Assembly (NCBI GenBank): GCA_052085365.1 | Contig: JBQDFP010000002.1 | Location: 1 to 64,000, forward strand | Length of the DNA: 64,000 nt | From: Canibacter sp052085365 | GTDB lineage: Bacteria > Actinomycetota > Actinomycetes > Actinomycetales > Microbacteriaceae | Reading direction: 5' to 3' | Shown: positions 52,322 through 60,722 of the stretch, piece by piece | Layout: each line of letters starts with the position of its first letter | Position numbering within the stretch: position 1 is the first letter of the stretch | Translations under genes and position numbers: made by a program | The notes under the pieces: model-generated | Told to the model about the DNA's origin: nothing | What the model saw: the letters and a program-made list of their open reading frames with translations, nothing else | The model's database searches: none

Positions 52322-53244
52322 ACGCCGCAGTCAAAGAAGCTAACGTGAAAACGGATGCGCCGCTGGTTGAACTCCATGATGTTGGCAAGAACTATGGCAA
52401 CATTATTGCGCTACGCGACGTTACGTTTAAAGTGAACGCCGGTGAAGTGACGTGCGTACTGGGTGACAACGGTGCTGGTAAGTCAACGCTGATCAAAATT
52501 GTGGCGGGCTTGCACAAGCATGACCACGGTGAACTCACCGTAGCAGGTGAGAACGTAACATTTGGTTCGCCTCGTGAAGCACTGAACCAAGGCATCGCAA
52601 CGGTCTACCAGGACCTCGCGGTCGCGCCGTTGATGCCCGTATGGAGAAACTTCTTCCTCGGTTCAGAAATCACCAAGGGCTGGGGACCGTTCCGCAGCCT
52701 CGATGTTGAATTCATGAAGAAGACGGCGAAGCAAGAACTCGCTGACATGGGCATCGATCTACGTGATGTGGATCAGCCCATCGGCACCCTCTCGGGTGGT
52801 GAGCGTCAGTGTGTGGCTATTGCACGCGCAGTCTACTTCGGTGCGAAGGTACTGATTCTTGACGAGCCCACCGCCGCTCTCGGCGTGAAGCAGTCGGGTG
52901 TTGTGCTTCGGTACATCCTTCAGGCACGTGACCGCGGACTTGGCGTGATCTTCATTACGCACAACCCGCACCATGCGTACCCTGTTGGAAACCGCTTCTT
53001 GCTTCTCAAGCGTGGTCGCGCAATTGCGTACCACGAGAAGGAAGATATTTCCGTTGAAGAACTGACTGGGCTCATGGCTGGTGGTGCCGAACTCGAGCAA
53101 CTCGTTCACGAGCTGCGCGAAGCTGGCGAAGACACCGATGCGGTGCGGACCGTGCGTGACACGATTTCAGATGACGAAACGGCTGGAGTCGGCCGAGTTC
53201 CTGTCACTGAAGTAGTCTCAACAAAGGACCTCGAAGACGAATAG
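52318..53244 (+). CDS. Frc-type sugar ABC transporter ATP-binding protein (single domain)
   Basis: This 308-aa protein has only one ABC domain, unlike the double-domain LsrA and Rbs-type ATPases of this window. It has Walker A GDNGAGKST at about 53-61, the signature LSGGERQCVAIARAV at about 158 and LILDEPTAALG, where Gly stands at the usual Asp of the D-loop. FrcA proteins are also single-domain and work as homodimers. An extra acidic tail of about 50 residues follows the ABC domain. The order binding protein-permease-ATPase is that of frcBCA. The substrate could be fructose, ribose or inositol. Confidence 0.86.
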   Translation: MNAAVKEANVKTDAPLVELHDVGKNYGNIIALRDVTFKVNAGEVTCVLGDNGAGKSTLIKIVAGLHKHDHGELTVAGENVTFGSPREALNQGIATVYQDLAVAPLMPVWRNFFLGSEITKGWGPFRSLDVEFMKKTAKQELADMGIDLRDVDQPIGTLSGGERQCVAIARAVYFGAKVLILDEPTAALGVKQSGVVLRYILQARDRGLGVIFITHNPHHAYPVGNRFLLLKRGRAIAYHEKEDISVEELTGLMAGGAELEQLVHELREAGEDTDAVRTVRDTISDDETAGVGRVPVTEVVSTKDLEDE

Positions 53245-53266
53245 AATTTCTGGTTTCGAGTCACTG

Positions 53267-53304
53267 TTCAGGCGGGCATTCCTAGGTTGGGATGCCCGCC
53301 TGAA
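53267..53304 (+). terminator. intrinsic terminator behind Frc-type operon
   Basis: TTCAGGCGGGCAT and ATGCCCGCCTGAA form a perfect 13-bp stem around a 12-nt loop. A short T-run lies a few bases on. The operator of the next gene begins 6 bp after it. Confidence 0.82.
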
Positions 53305-53309
53305 TGCAT

Positions 53310-53321
53310 TTGTTAACACAA
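53310..53321. promoter_or_regulatory. putative IolR operator before IolT-like gene
   Basis: TTGTTAACACAA is a TTGT-N4-ACAA site with a TGTTAACA palindromic core, 81 bp before the symporter start. The reverse strand TGTGTTAACA differs from the remembered IolR consensus at one position. Confidence 0.5.
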
Positions 53322-53402
53322 ATCAAAATGTATTGATACTCTGAGTGACGGCGCTTTTGCGTCAGAGAATTTTCTACATATTGATTTGTGCAAGGAGACT
53401 GT

Positions 53403-54845
53403 GTGTCCGCAGGCGTGACTCCAACTGAGAATAAATCCCTCCCGCCCCTGAGTAAGAACGGCGTGTACCATCGTCGACTCACTATTGTCGCAACAGTAGC
53501 GACGCTGGGCGGCCTGCTGTTTGGCTATGACACAGGCGTCATTAACGGCGCGCTGAACCCGATGAAAGAGCAGCTCGGTCTGACCGATCTTGCCGAGGGT
53601 GTCGTTGTCAGTTCTTTGCTGTTTGCGGCGGCTGTCGGGGCTCTGACGGGTGGTCGGCTCTCTGACTGGTGGGGTCGTCGCAAAACAATCCTTTTGCTCT
53701 CCGTCATGTTTTTCTTCGGCGCAATCATTTGTGTGGCCTCAGTTAATGTAGAAATGATGGTTGCTGGCCGTATTGTTCTCGGTCTTGCCGTCGGCGGTGC
53801 GTCAGTTGTTGTGCCGGTGTTCCTGGCAGAGCTCGCGCCATACGAGATTCGCGGCTCGCTGTCGGGACGTAACGAACTGATGATTGTGATCGGTCAGCTT
53901 GCGGCTTTCACTGTGAACGCGATCATCGGGAACATTTGGGGTCACCTGGATGATGTGTGGCGGCTCATGCTGTCAGTGGCTGCGATTCCCGCACTGGCGC
54001 TCTTTATCGGGATGCTGCGCATGCCCGAATCCCCGCGTTGGCTTGTGAAGGACGGGCAAACTGACAAAGCACTTGAAGTGCTTATTACGATTCGTAGCCC
54101 TGAGCGTGCGCACGCTGAGCTTGACGAAATTAAGCGCGGAACTTTGCGCGAAGAAAATCAGAACCGTACCAGCCTGAAAGAAGTATTCACGAACAAGTGG
54201 TTCGTGCGCATTCTGCTTGTCGGTATCGGTGTGGCAGTTTTCCAGCAGTTCACTGGTATTAACGCGGTAATGTACTACGGCCAGACGATCCTCATCGACG
54301 CAGGATTTGAACAGAACGCAGCACTCATTGCGAACGTCGCTCCTGGTGTGATCGCCGTTATTGGTGGCCTCATTGCCATCTACAATATGGAGAAAATTAA
54401 CCGCCGTACGACCTTTGTTATTGGGTACGGCCTGACGACACTCTGCCACATTTTGATCGGCACTATGGCACTGGTCCTGCCCGAAGATATGGCGGCACGT
54501 CCCTGGATCATGCTCGTATTGATCGTCGCATTCGTTGGATCAATGCAGACATTCTTGAACATTGCTACCTGGGTGTTCTTGTCAGAAATTTTCCCGCAGC
54601 ACATGCGCGGTGTTGGTATGGGCCTGAGCGTGTTCCTGCACTGGATCGCGAACGCACTGCTCGGCTTGTTCTTCCCAACACTGGTCAGTGCGATTGGCAT
54701 TACTGGTGTGTTCTTCATCTTTGCCGGCCTGGGCATCCTCGCAGTTCTGTTCATGTACACACAGCTGCCAGAGACGCGTGGTCGCTCACTTGAAGACGTT
54801 GAAGTGGGTGTTTCTACTGGTGAGATCTACACACGTAATCGCTAG
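53403..54845 (+). CDS. MFS sugar-porter family myo-inositol symporter (IolT-like)
   Basis: This 480-aa membrane protein has 12 predicted helices and all sugar-porter marks: LLFGYDTGVINGALNPM, GGRLSDWWGRRKTILL (loop 2-3 motif), PESPRWLVKDGQ in the central loop, QQFTGINAVMYYGQTILIDA in helix 7 and LPETRGRSLEDVE at the end. The resemblance is closest to the bacterial inositol-H+ symporters IolT1/IolT2. The start is GTG 53403 with AAGGAG 5 nt upstream; the in-frame GTG at 53388 lies before this ribosome site. Control by the IolR-like repressor is suggested by the upstream site. Confidence 0.87.
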   Translation: MSAGVTPTENKSLPPLSKNGVYHRRLTIVATVATLGGLLFGYDTGVINGALNPMKEQLGLTDLAEGVVVSSLLFAAAVGALTGGRLSDWWGRRKTILLLSVMFFFGAIICVASVNVEMMVAGRIVLGLAVGGASVVVPVFLAELAPYEIRGSLSGRNELMIVIGQLAAFTVNAIIGNIWGHLDDVWRLMLSVAAIPALALFIGMLRMPESPRWLVKDGQTDKALEVLITIRSPERAHAELDEIKRGTLREENQNRTSLKEVFTNKWFVRILLVGIGVAVFQQFTGINAVMYYGQTILIDAGFEQNAALIANVAPGVIAVIGGLIAIYNMEKINRRTTFVIGYGLTTLCHILIGTMALVLPEDMAARPWIMLVLIVAFVGSMQTFLNIATWVFLSEIFPQHMRGVGMGLSVFLHWIANALLGLFFPTLVSAIGITGVFFIFAGLGILAVLFMYTQLPETRGRSLEDVEVGVSTGEIYTRNR

Positions 54846-54857
54846 GTTGTGACATGT

Positions 54858-54891
54858 CGACCCCTGCACCGGCTTCGGTGTGGGGGTCGAA
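54858..54891. terminator. bidirectional terminator between IolT-like and MFS genes
   Basis: TCGACCCCTGCACCG pairs with CGGTGTGGGGGTCGA in a 15-bp stem with two adjacent wobble pairs and a GCTT loop, between two convergent stops. Confidence 0.85.
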
Positions 54892-54895
54892 CTGT

Positions 54896-56086
54896 TTATC
54901 GAAGTGTCGACGTGAGCCGCTGAGTCACAAACGCTGCAACTCCAATGAGCACCACGAACAATGCGCCAAGTGTCACCGCCGGGGTGCCCCAGGCCGCGAG
55001 CAGTCCGGCGCCGAAGAGCGAACCGGTGAAGCTTCCAAGGTTCGCGGTGCCAGAGGGAAGTGAGGACGCGAGACGCGGGAAACGATGCAAATGGTGAATA
55101 AAGAGCACCTGAGCTGCGGGACTGCCTCCGCCCAGCATAATTCCAATCAGCGCCAGCGCCGCGCTCAACACGAATGCACCGTTCAGTGTGATGAGTAAGA
55201 TCACGCCGAGCACTCCGCACGCGGTCGCGACCGCAAACGCCAGCGCCGCAGCTCGGTCCGCCAGCCAACCAGCACCGAAGTTGCCGATGTTCATGCCGAT
55301 CCCGAACAACAGCATCGCCCCGGCTGTTGACACCAGGGTTGCGTCCCCTTGAGTCCATTCTGTTACGGGCGCAACGTAAGTCACGATAGTGAAACCGCCC
55401 GCGGCGACAAAGACAGTTGCGGCAATCAGCAGCATCAGACGCCAAGATAACGCTCGGGTCGCATTGGACTGCAACGGAGCCGAGCTATCTGATTCGATCG
55501 TGCGGTCTAAAATATTGCGACCAACGAGGAAAATAACGATGAGGGGGAGCGCGAACAGGAGCGAAGCGCCGCCCAGAATGAGGCGCCAGCTCGCAAAAGC
55601 TCCGAGCGCTGTCAGCGCCGGGACCCCGAGCAAATTTGCTGCGGCAAGCCCACCATGCACCACTGCAGAACCACGTCCATAGTTCTTTGTGCCAAACGCG
55701 TGTGCGACGGCCATGGCACCCACACCGATATAGCTCGCGTGTGTGAGCGCCGAGAGAAACCGGAGTGCAACCGCTACTGCAAAGGTTGGTGCGAGGGCGG
55801 TGAGCACAGTCCACACCAGCATGGACCCTGCGCATATCAGCAGCGCATTTCGCTCGCTCATCCGACGAATCGCAAGCGGAGTAACAAGAATGCCAGCGAC
55901 CACCCCGATTGCGTACGCAGAACTTAGGATGCCGGTTGCGGCAAGGGCATTGTCTGGGGCGGCTCGAAAGAGCTCGGGCAGTAGATCCAGCGCGATTTGA
56001 GGCAAGAGCCCCATGATGAGAAACTCGCTGACACCAATACCGAAGCCACCCAGAGCGAGCACGGCTGCAAGGACCCATCGCTGCAT
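54896..56086 (-). CDS. MFS transporter, AraJ/sugar-efflux (DHA1) type
   Basis: This 396-aa membrane protein has 12 predicted helices. The start GGFGIGVSEFLIMGLLPQIA is typical of the AraJ/YdhP group of arabinose or drug exporters, and AYAIGVVAGILVTPLAIR follows in helix 2. Two GAGCGCTC-centred operators 40-65 bp upstream place it under the LacI-type regulator of this window. It may relieve overflow of a sugar or polyol, or export an inhibitor. The substrate is unknown. Confidence 0.83.
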   Translation of the reverse strand: MQRWVLAAVLALGGFGIGVSEFLIMGLLPQIALDLLPELFRAAPDNALAATGILSSAYAIGVVAGILVTPLAIRRMSERNALLICAGSMLVWTVLTALAPTFAVAVALRFLSALTHASYIGVGAMAVAHAFGTKNYGRGSAVVHGGLAAANLLGVPALTALGAFASWRLILGGASLLFALPLIVIFLVGRNILDRTIESDSSAPLQSNATRALSWRLMLLIAATVFVAAGGFTIVTYVAPVTEWTQGDATLVSTAGAMLLFGIGMNIGNFGAGWLADRAAALAFAVATACGVLGVILLITLNGAFVLSAALALIGIMLGGGSPAAQVLFIHHLHRFPRLASSLPSGTANLGSFTGSLFGAGLLAAWGTPAVTLGALFVVLIGVAAFVTQRLTSTLR

Positions 56087-56109
56087 TGGTGCTCCTCTGT
56101 CGCCCTCAA

Positions 56110-56151
56110 AGTGAGAGCGCTCAGATCATCCCGATCTGGAGCGCTCCAACG
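56110..56151. promoter_or_regulatory. two LacI-type operators 24 bp apart before MFS gene
   Basis: GAGCGCTC cores lie at 56115-56122 and 56139-56146. The stronger one reads CTGGAGCGCTCCAAC, sharing TGGAGCGCTCCAA with the perfect site at 41167. The centres are 24 bp apart, so two dimers could bind on nearly the same face. Confidence 0.65.
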
Positions 56152-56205
56152 GATAGTCTTATGCTACCGCTTTGGTCTGCCAAAGTGAACGGCTATTGCC
56201 CGAGT

Positions 56206-57048
56206 CTAAAGCTCATCGATGATGATCTTTTTCATGCCCAGCAGCTTCTCGAAAGCACCCGGCCTGGTCATCAAATCATCCATATTGTCGGGAACAATCT
56301 GCCAGCTCACACCAAACTTATCGACGAGCCATCCACACGCCTCTGCTTCGGGCACCGCAGACAGCCCTCCCCAAAGTCGGTCGATCTCGGCCTGGTCGTG
56401 ACACAGTACCTCGAGCGACACCCCCGGACTGAAAGTGAAACCATGGTCATAGGTGGAGTCCATGAGCGAAACATGCTCATCTGCCAGGGAAATAAGCGCA
56501 AAATTCACCGCGTTCTCTTTGCTCGAGGAATCATTCACCTGCAGGATCGCCGCATCTGGAAATAGTCCGGTATAAAAGTTGATCGCCTCTTTGGCCCGCG
56601 CAGGGACCCCTGTGAACATGAGCTGCGGCATCACGGTGCGAGAATCGTTAGCAAGCATGATCTGCCAGTTCACGCCGTACCGGTCTTCGACCCAGCCGTA
56701 GAGCTGGGCGAATGGGTACTCACCCAGCCCCATTCGTTCGGTGCCGCCGTCGGTCAGCTGGGCCCATATGCGCTCCAGCTTGGCGCGGTCCGAGCCAGTG
56801 TAGATCAGTGATAAAGCGGGTGTCGGCGAGAATTCATCGCTTGCATTGATGAGCCTCACAATCACGCCGTCAATCGAGACATCAACTGTCAGTGCCTTCT
56901 CCGCAAGTGGAACCTGAAAATCTAGAAGTCCCTCACTCGGGTAGCGTGACGAGACCGTTGACGTCGTGTTTGGGAACACCGAGGCATAGAATTCACCGAC
57001 CTCTTCGGCAGTGCCCTGGCACCAGATATCGACGATGATGCGTTGCAT
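56206..57048 (-). CDS. double-domain VOC (PhnB-like glyoxalase fold) protein
   Basis: This 280-aa protein is built from two PhnB-like vicinal-oxygen-chelate domains. The N-terminal half starts RIIVDIWCQGTAEEVGEFYA and ends YGWVEDRYGVNWQIML at about 130. The C-terminal half starts PQLMFTGVPARAKEAINFY and ends CGWLVDKFGVSWQIVPDNM. The paired WQI endings are the mark of this family. No enzymatic activity has been established for most members. It is a single gene, 58 bp from the operator pair. Confidence 0.85.
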   Translation of the reverse strand: MQRIIVDIWCQGTAEEVGEFYASVFPNTTSTVSSRYPSEGLLDFQVPLAEKALTVDVSIDGVIVRLINASDEFSPTPALSLIYTGSDRAKLERIWAQLTDGGTERMGLGEYPFAQLYGWVEDRYGVNWQIMLANDSRTVMPQLMFTGVPARAKEAINFYTGLFPDAAILQVNDSSSKENAVNFALISLADEHVSLMDSTYDHGFTFSPGVSLEVLCHDQAEIDRLWGGLSAVPEAEACGWLVDKFGVSWQIVPDNMDDLMTRPGAFEKLLGMKKIIIDEL

Positions 57049-57156
57049 TGTGTTTCCCCTCTGCTGTGAAGGTGAGGTGGTGGAGGGCCAATTATGCTCT
57101 TCCTCTTACCTCAGCACAACCCGTTTTCCGTTGCGCTTCGTGTCGATAGACTAGGT

Positions 57157-57168
57157 TTGTTAGAACAA
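57157..57168. promoter_or_regulatory. putative IolR operator before SDR/iolE-like operon
   Basis: TTGTTAGAACAA is a TTGT-N4-ACAA site (TTGTT-AG-AACAA) 20 bp before the SDR start, close to the ribosome site. The reverse strand TGTTCTAACA differs from the remembered IolR consensus at one position. Confidence 0.5.
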
Positions 57169-57188
57169 CTGGAAGCAAAGGGGAAACA

Positions 57189-57971
57189 GTGCAAGAACTC
57201 CTGACTGGAAAAGTCGTTCTCGTAACCGGCGGAACCCAGGGGCTGGGGCTCGCGATTGCAACTGCTGCAGCGCGTGAAGGTGCAGCCGGTGTTGCGATTG
57301 TGGGGCGAAATCCCGAAAAAGCTGCTGCCGCTACCCGGAAACTTGAAAGCTCTGGCGCTGAAGTTCACGAGGTTATCGGCGACCTTTCTCAGCCCGGAAT
57401 CGCCGAGCAAGCTGTGGCCAAAACTATCGAGAAGTTCGGCAGAGTTGATTGTGTCGTCAACGCTGCTGGTGCCACAAGCCGCGGATCCATCATCGACACC
57501 GACCGTGACCTGCTGAACGAACATCTCAGTGTGAACCTGGTTGCGCCGTTTATGGTGATGCAGGCTGCAGCAAAAGACATGCAGCAGCGCAGCGAACCAG
57601 GCACGATGGTCAACATCATTACGATGAGTTCCCACGGTGGGCAACCATTCCTTGCACCGTATTCTGCATCGAAGGCTGGACTTGCCGGGGCGACCAAGAA
57701 CGCCGCCCATGCTCTTCGTTTTGACCGAATTCGTATCAACGGCCTGAACATTGGCTGGTCAGCGACACCGGGCGAAGCGCAGACGCAAAAAACCTTCCAT
57801 GATGCAAGTGACAACTGGCTGGAAGAAGCAGAAAAATCGCAGCCCATGGGCAAACTTGGCCAACCAGACGAAATTGCAGACGCAGTCGTCTTCCTATTGA
57901 GTGACCGCAGCGGTGTGGTCACCGGTTCCATTATTGATTGGGACCAACAGGTCGTCGGCGCATACGACTAA
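57189..57971 (+). CDS. short-chain dehydrogenase/reductase (SDR)
   Basis: This 260-aa classical SDR has the nucleotide motif VTGGTQGLGLAIA at about 13-25, NAAGATSRG at about 90 and the catalytic YSASKAG (Tyr and Lys) at about 155. The active-site Ser is probably in ITMSSHGG. It is the first gene of an operon with an IolE-like dehydratase and a Gfo/Idh dehydrogenase, so it probably interconverts a polyol or keto-polyol. The start is GTG 57189 with AAAGGGG upstream. Confidence 0.87.
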   Translation: MQELLTGKVVLVTGGTQGLGLAIATAAAREGAAGVAIVGRNPEKAAAATRKLESSGAEVHEVIGDLSQPGIAEQAVAKTIEKFGRVDCVVNAAGATSRGSIIDTDRDLLNEHLSVNLVAPFMVMQAAAKDMQQRSEPGTMVNIITMSSHGGQPFLAPYSASKAGLAGATKNAAHALRFDRIRINGLNIGWSATPGEAQTQKTFHDASDNWLEEAEKSQPMGKLGQPDEIADAVVFLLSDRSGVVTGSIIDWDQQVVGAYD

Positions 57972-57992
57972 ATCAACCACGAGAGGACCACC

Positions 57993-58859
57993 ATGACTGC
58001 AAAAATTGCATCTGCACCCATTAGCTGGGGTGTTATCGAGGTGCCGAATTGGGGGGTTCAGCTCGAACCTTCGCGCGTGCTTACTGAAATGAGTGAACTC
58101 GGTATCACGGCAACTGAATTTGGTCCGGAAGGCTTCTTGCCGGCCGACGCAGAGGGGCGTGTGCGCGTCCTGAGCGAATACGGCATGCAAGCTGTTGGCG
58201 GGTTTTTCCCGTCAGTTATGTTCCGTGCAGACGAAGACCCGCTTCCTGCGATTGAGAAAGAACTCGAAGCGTACGTGGCTGCAGGCGCAACAGTGCTTGT
58301 ACTGTCGGCTGACACCGGGCAGGAAGGCTATGACGACCGTCCGGAACTCACTGAAGCAGAGTGGGACACGCTACTGACGAACCTTGACCGTGCAGTTGAT
58401 GCGGCGGCGAACGTTGGTGTGACCGCAGTGCTGCACCAGCACATGGGCACCGTCGTTCAGACCCCTGAAGAAACCGAGCGAGTACTGAACGGTTCAAAGA
58501 TCGGTCTCTGCCTCGACACCGGTCACTACGCGCTCGGTGGCGGAGATTCGCTCGCGCTGCTTGAGAAATATGCTGACCGTGTTGCTCACGTGCATATGAA
58601 AGACGTGAGCTTTGAAATCGCGGACCGTGTGAAAGCCGGCGAAATCGATTATCGCGAAGGCGTTCGCCAGGGCATGTACCAGGCGCTTGGCGCGGGCGAT
58701 GCGCGGGTGCGTGAAGTCGTTCAAGCACTCAAAGGCGCGAATTATTCGGGCTGGTACGTGCTTGAGCAGGACTATGTCGTCGAGAATGACGCGGACGCTG
58801 ACCGTGCGCTAGACGATGCTCGACGGAGTGTTGCATTTATCAAGGAGGAAACCGCGTGA
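57993..58859 (+). CDS. IolE-like inosose dehydratase paralogue (TIM barrel)
   Basis: This 288-aa TIM-barrel protein is of the same family as 16686-17567. It has SAPISWGVIEVPNWGVQLEP at the N-terminus, VLHQHMGTVVQTPEE (metal His), LCLDTGHYALGG, VAHVHMKDVSFE and WYVLEQDYVVEND near the end. The ligand-holding motifs are all kept. It probably dehydrates another inosose isomer, or is the main IolE with the other being the special one. The start ATG follows GAGAGGA and the stop overlaps the next gene by 4 nt. Confidence 0.85.
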   Translation: MTAKIASAPISWGVIEVPNWGVQLEPSRVLTEMSELGITATEFGPEGFLPADAEGRVRVLSEYGMQAVGGFFPSVMFRADEDPLPAIEKELEAYVAAGATVLVLSADTGQEGYDDRPELTEAEWDTLLTNLDRAVDAAANVGVTAVLHQHMGTVVQTPEETERVLNGSKIGLCLDTGHYALGGGDSLALLEKYADRVAHVHMKDVSFEIADRVKAGEIDYREGVRQGMYQALGAGDARVREVVQALKGANYSGWYVLEQDYVVENDADADRALDDARRSVAFIKEETA

Positions 58860-59860
58860 GTGACAAGCTGCGCATAGGTATTCTGGGTGCGTCGCGTATT
58901 GCTGAAGAATCAGTTACTGATGCGACTGCAGAAACAGGTCACCATCGCTACGCAGTTGCAGCTCGAGATGCTGACCGTGCCCGTGAATACGCAGAACAGT
59001 ATGACTACGAGACGAGCTACGGCAGCTACGAAGAACTCATCGCTGACCCCAACGTCGATTTGGTCTACATCGGGTTGCCAAACGGTCTCCATGCGACCTG
59101 GACAGTACGGGCGCTAGAAGCAGGCAAGAATGTGCTTGTTGAAAAGCCATTTGCGGCAAACCTTGAAGAGTTCGATCGAGTTGCTCGCGTGTTCGAGAAA
59201 TCTGACCATCAGGTATGGGAGGCGTTTCACCATGCGCATCACCCGATGATGAAGCGGCTAGTTGAGATCGCGTCTTCTGGGCAGATCGGCGACCTGCAAC
59301 GCGTTGAGATTCACATGAACATGCCAGACCCTGGTGAAGGTGACCCACGTTGGAACTTTGACCTCGCCGGAGGCGCCGTCATGGATCTCGGCTGCTACGC
59401 AATCCAGTCAACTCTGAGCATTGCGCACGCGGTTGGTAAAACTGTTGCAGTCGAATCGGTGGCAAGTACGCCATCGAAATATGACGAACGTGTCGACGCC
59501 GCTCTCAGTGCTGAGTTGAAGCTGGGCGACACCGAAGCGCACATTGAGTGCAGCATGATCCATGACGATTTCGATTTCTCACTGCGTCTCGTTGGCAGTC
59601 AGGGAAGTGCATTGGCTCGAAACTTCGTGAAGCCACAGCTTGATGATGTCATCACGGTCACCCGCGACGGTGAAGAACTGATCGAGCGAGTCGGTACCCG
59701 GTTGAGCTATTCGTACCAGCTTGAGTGGGTTGCTGAGCAGCTGCGTCAAGGTGCGAGCTCGGGCGACAGCTTTGCAAGTTCACGCGAAGTCATGCGACTC
59801 ATTGATGAACTCTACACTCGGGCCGGATTCCCGCTCAGGCCAGCTTCGTTGACGCAGTAG
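58856..59860 (+). CDS. Gfo/Idh/MocA family oxidoreductase
   Basis: This 334-aa dehydrogenase has KLRIGILGASRIAEESV at the N-terminus, the catalytic Lys in VLVEKPFAANLEE at about 97 and AFHHAHHPMMKRL, which places it in the branch with dimeric dihydrodiol/xylose-type dehydrogenases. The GTG start overlaps the IolE-like stop by 4 nt (GTGA). It is the last gene of the SDR operon, closed by a terminator. Confidence 0.85.
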   Translation: MSDKLRIGILGASRIAEESVTDATAETGHHRYAVAARDADRAREYAEQYDYETSYGSYEELIADPNVDLVYIGLPNGLHATWTVRALEAGKNVLVEKPFAANLEEFDRVARVFEKSDHQVWEAFHHAHHPMMKRLVEIASSGQIGDLQRVEIHMNMPDPGEGDPRWNFDLAGGAVMDLGCYAIQSTLSIAHAVGKTVAVESVASTPSKYDERVDAALSAELKLGDTEAHIECSMIHDDFDFSLRLVGSQGSALARNFVKPQLDDVITVTRDGEELIERVGTRLSYSYQLEWVAEQLRQGASSGDSFASSREVMRLIDELYTRAGFPLRPASLTQ

Positions 59861-59865
59861 CAAGT

Positions 59866-59901
59866 AGGCGGCGCGCTTTTATACGTAAAAGTGCGCCGCC
59901 T
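59866..59901. terminator. bidirectional terminator between Gfo/Idh and HAD genes
   Basis: AGGCGGCGCGCTTTTA pairs with TAAAAGTGCGCCGCCT in a 16-bp stem with one G-T wobble and a TACG loop. It stands between two convergent genes. Confidence 0.9.
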
Positions 59902-59923
59902 CATCTTTGAGTGAATAAATCGT

Positions 59924-60694
59924 TTAGAGATGTCGCTTCAGTAATTCGGTCAGCCCATGGGGATCTTTCACCGTCATGTCAGGTTTCGGCAAGATAGGGA
60001 AGGGCAGTTCGTAGGTTTTTTCTGCTTCAATAAGGATGTTCATACCAATGCCGGCACGAGCGCCGCAAAGCACATCACGATCAAAATTGTCTCCGACGTA
60101 CCAGGAATCCCTCGGTGACACGCGCAGGTCCTCCGCTGCCCGGTTGATCATCTCAGGATTCGGTTTCCTTGCACCGATTTCATCGCTATAGATCTGGACT
60201 GCGAAGAAATGCTCCAGTCTGTTCTCTGCTAGATATTCTCTATGCACATCGCCCATAAGCGAATTACTCACGATGCCGAGACTAATCGAACGTTCCAAGC
60301 AGAGTTCGAGAAACTCTACTATTCCTGGCCGAATGATGCGCTCTTCTCTGATCTGGCCAAGAACGCGGCAAAGATCCTGAGCCTTTGAAACAACGACATT
60401 CTGGGCAGGTGCAGGCCAATCTGCGGCAACATAATCGCGCCAAAACTCAACATATGTCATCTCCAGCGGGGCATATTTTCGTGACGTTGAATTCTTCCAG
60501 TAGGAGTCTGCTTTTGCAGCCGCGATAAGATCGCTCTCGATACGCTCAGTATTTAACTCTTCGAACACCGCTCTTTCGCTAGAAAGAAGTTTGTAGACTT
60601 CGTCACTAAGGATTGAATGCCAATTATTGCGTTTTGACGTCGTGACAATGACTCCGCCGAAATCGAGAAGAACGGCTTTGGGTGGTGTTTTCAC
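59924..60694 (-). CDS. HAD-superfamily hydrolase (DFGGV type), cassette 2
   Basis: This 256-aa HAD protein is clearly paralogous to 43397-44137: VLLDFGGVIVTTSKRNNW, FWRDYVAADWPAP, LGIVSNSLMGDVHREYL, GARKPNPEMINRA and WYVGDNFDRDVLCGARAGIG correspond. As in the other copy, motif I has Asp then Gly, so the usual second Asp is absent. It is the last gene of the second importer cassette, 28 bp behind the IMPase. The start is GTG 60694 with AAAGGAAA upstream. Confidence 0.82.
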   Translation of the reverse strand: MKTPPKAVLLDFGGVIVTTSKRNNWHSILSDEVYKLLSSERAVFEELNTERIESDLIAAAKADSYWKNSTSRKYAPLEMTYVEFWRDYVAADWPAPAQNVVVSKAQDLCRVLGQIREERIIRPGIVEFLELCLERSISLGIVSNSLMGDVHREYLAENRLEHFFAVQIYSDEIGARKPNPEMINRAAEDLRVSPRDSWYVGDNFDRDVLCGARAGIGMNILIEAEKTYELPFPILPKPDMTVKDPHGLTELLKRHL

Positions 60695-60722
60695 ATGTTT
60701 CCTTTTGTCTTTAATAATACTG

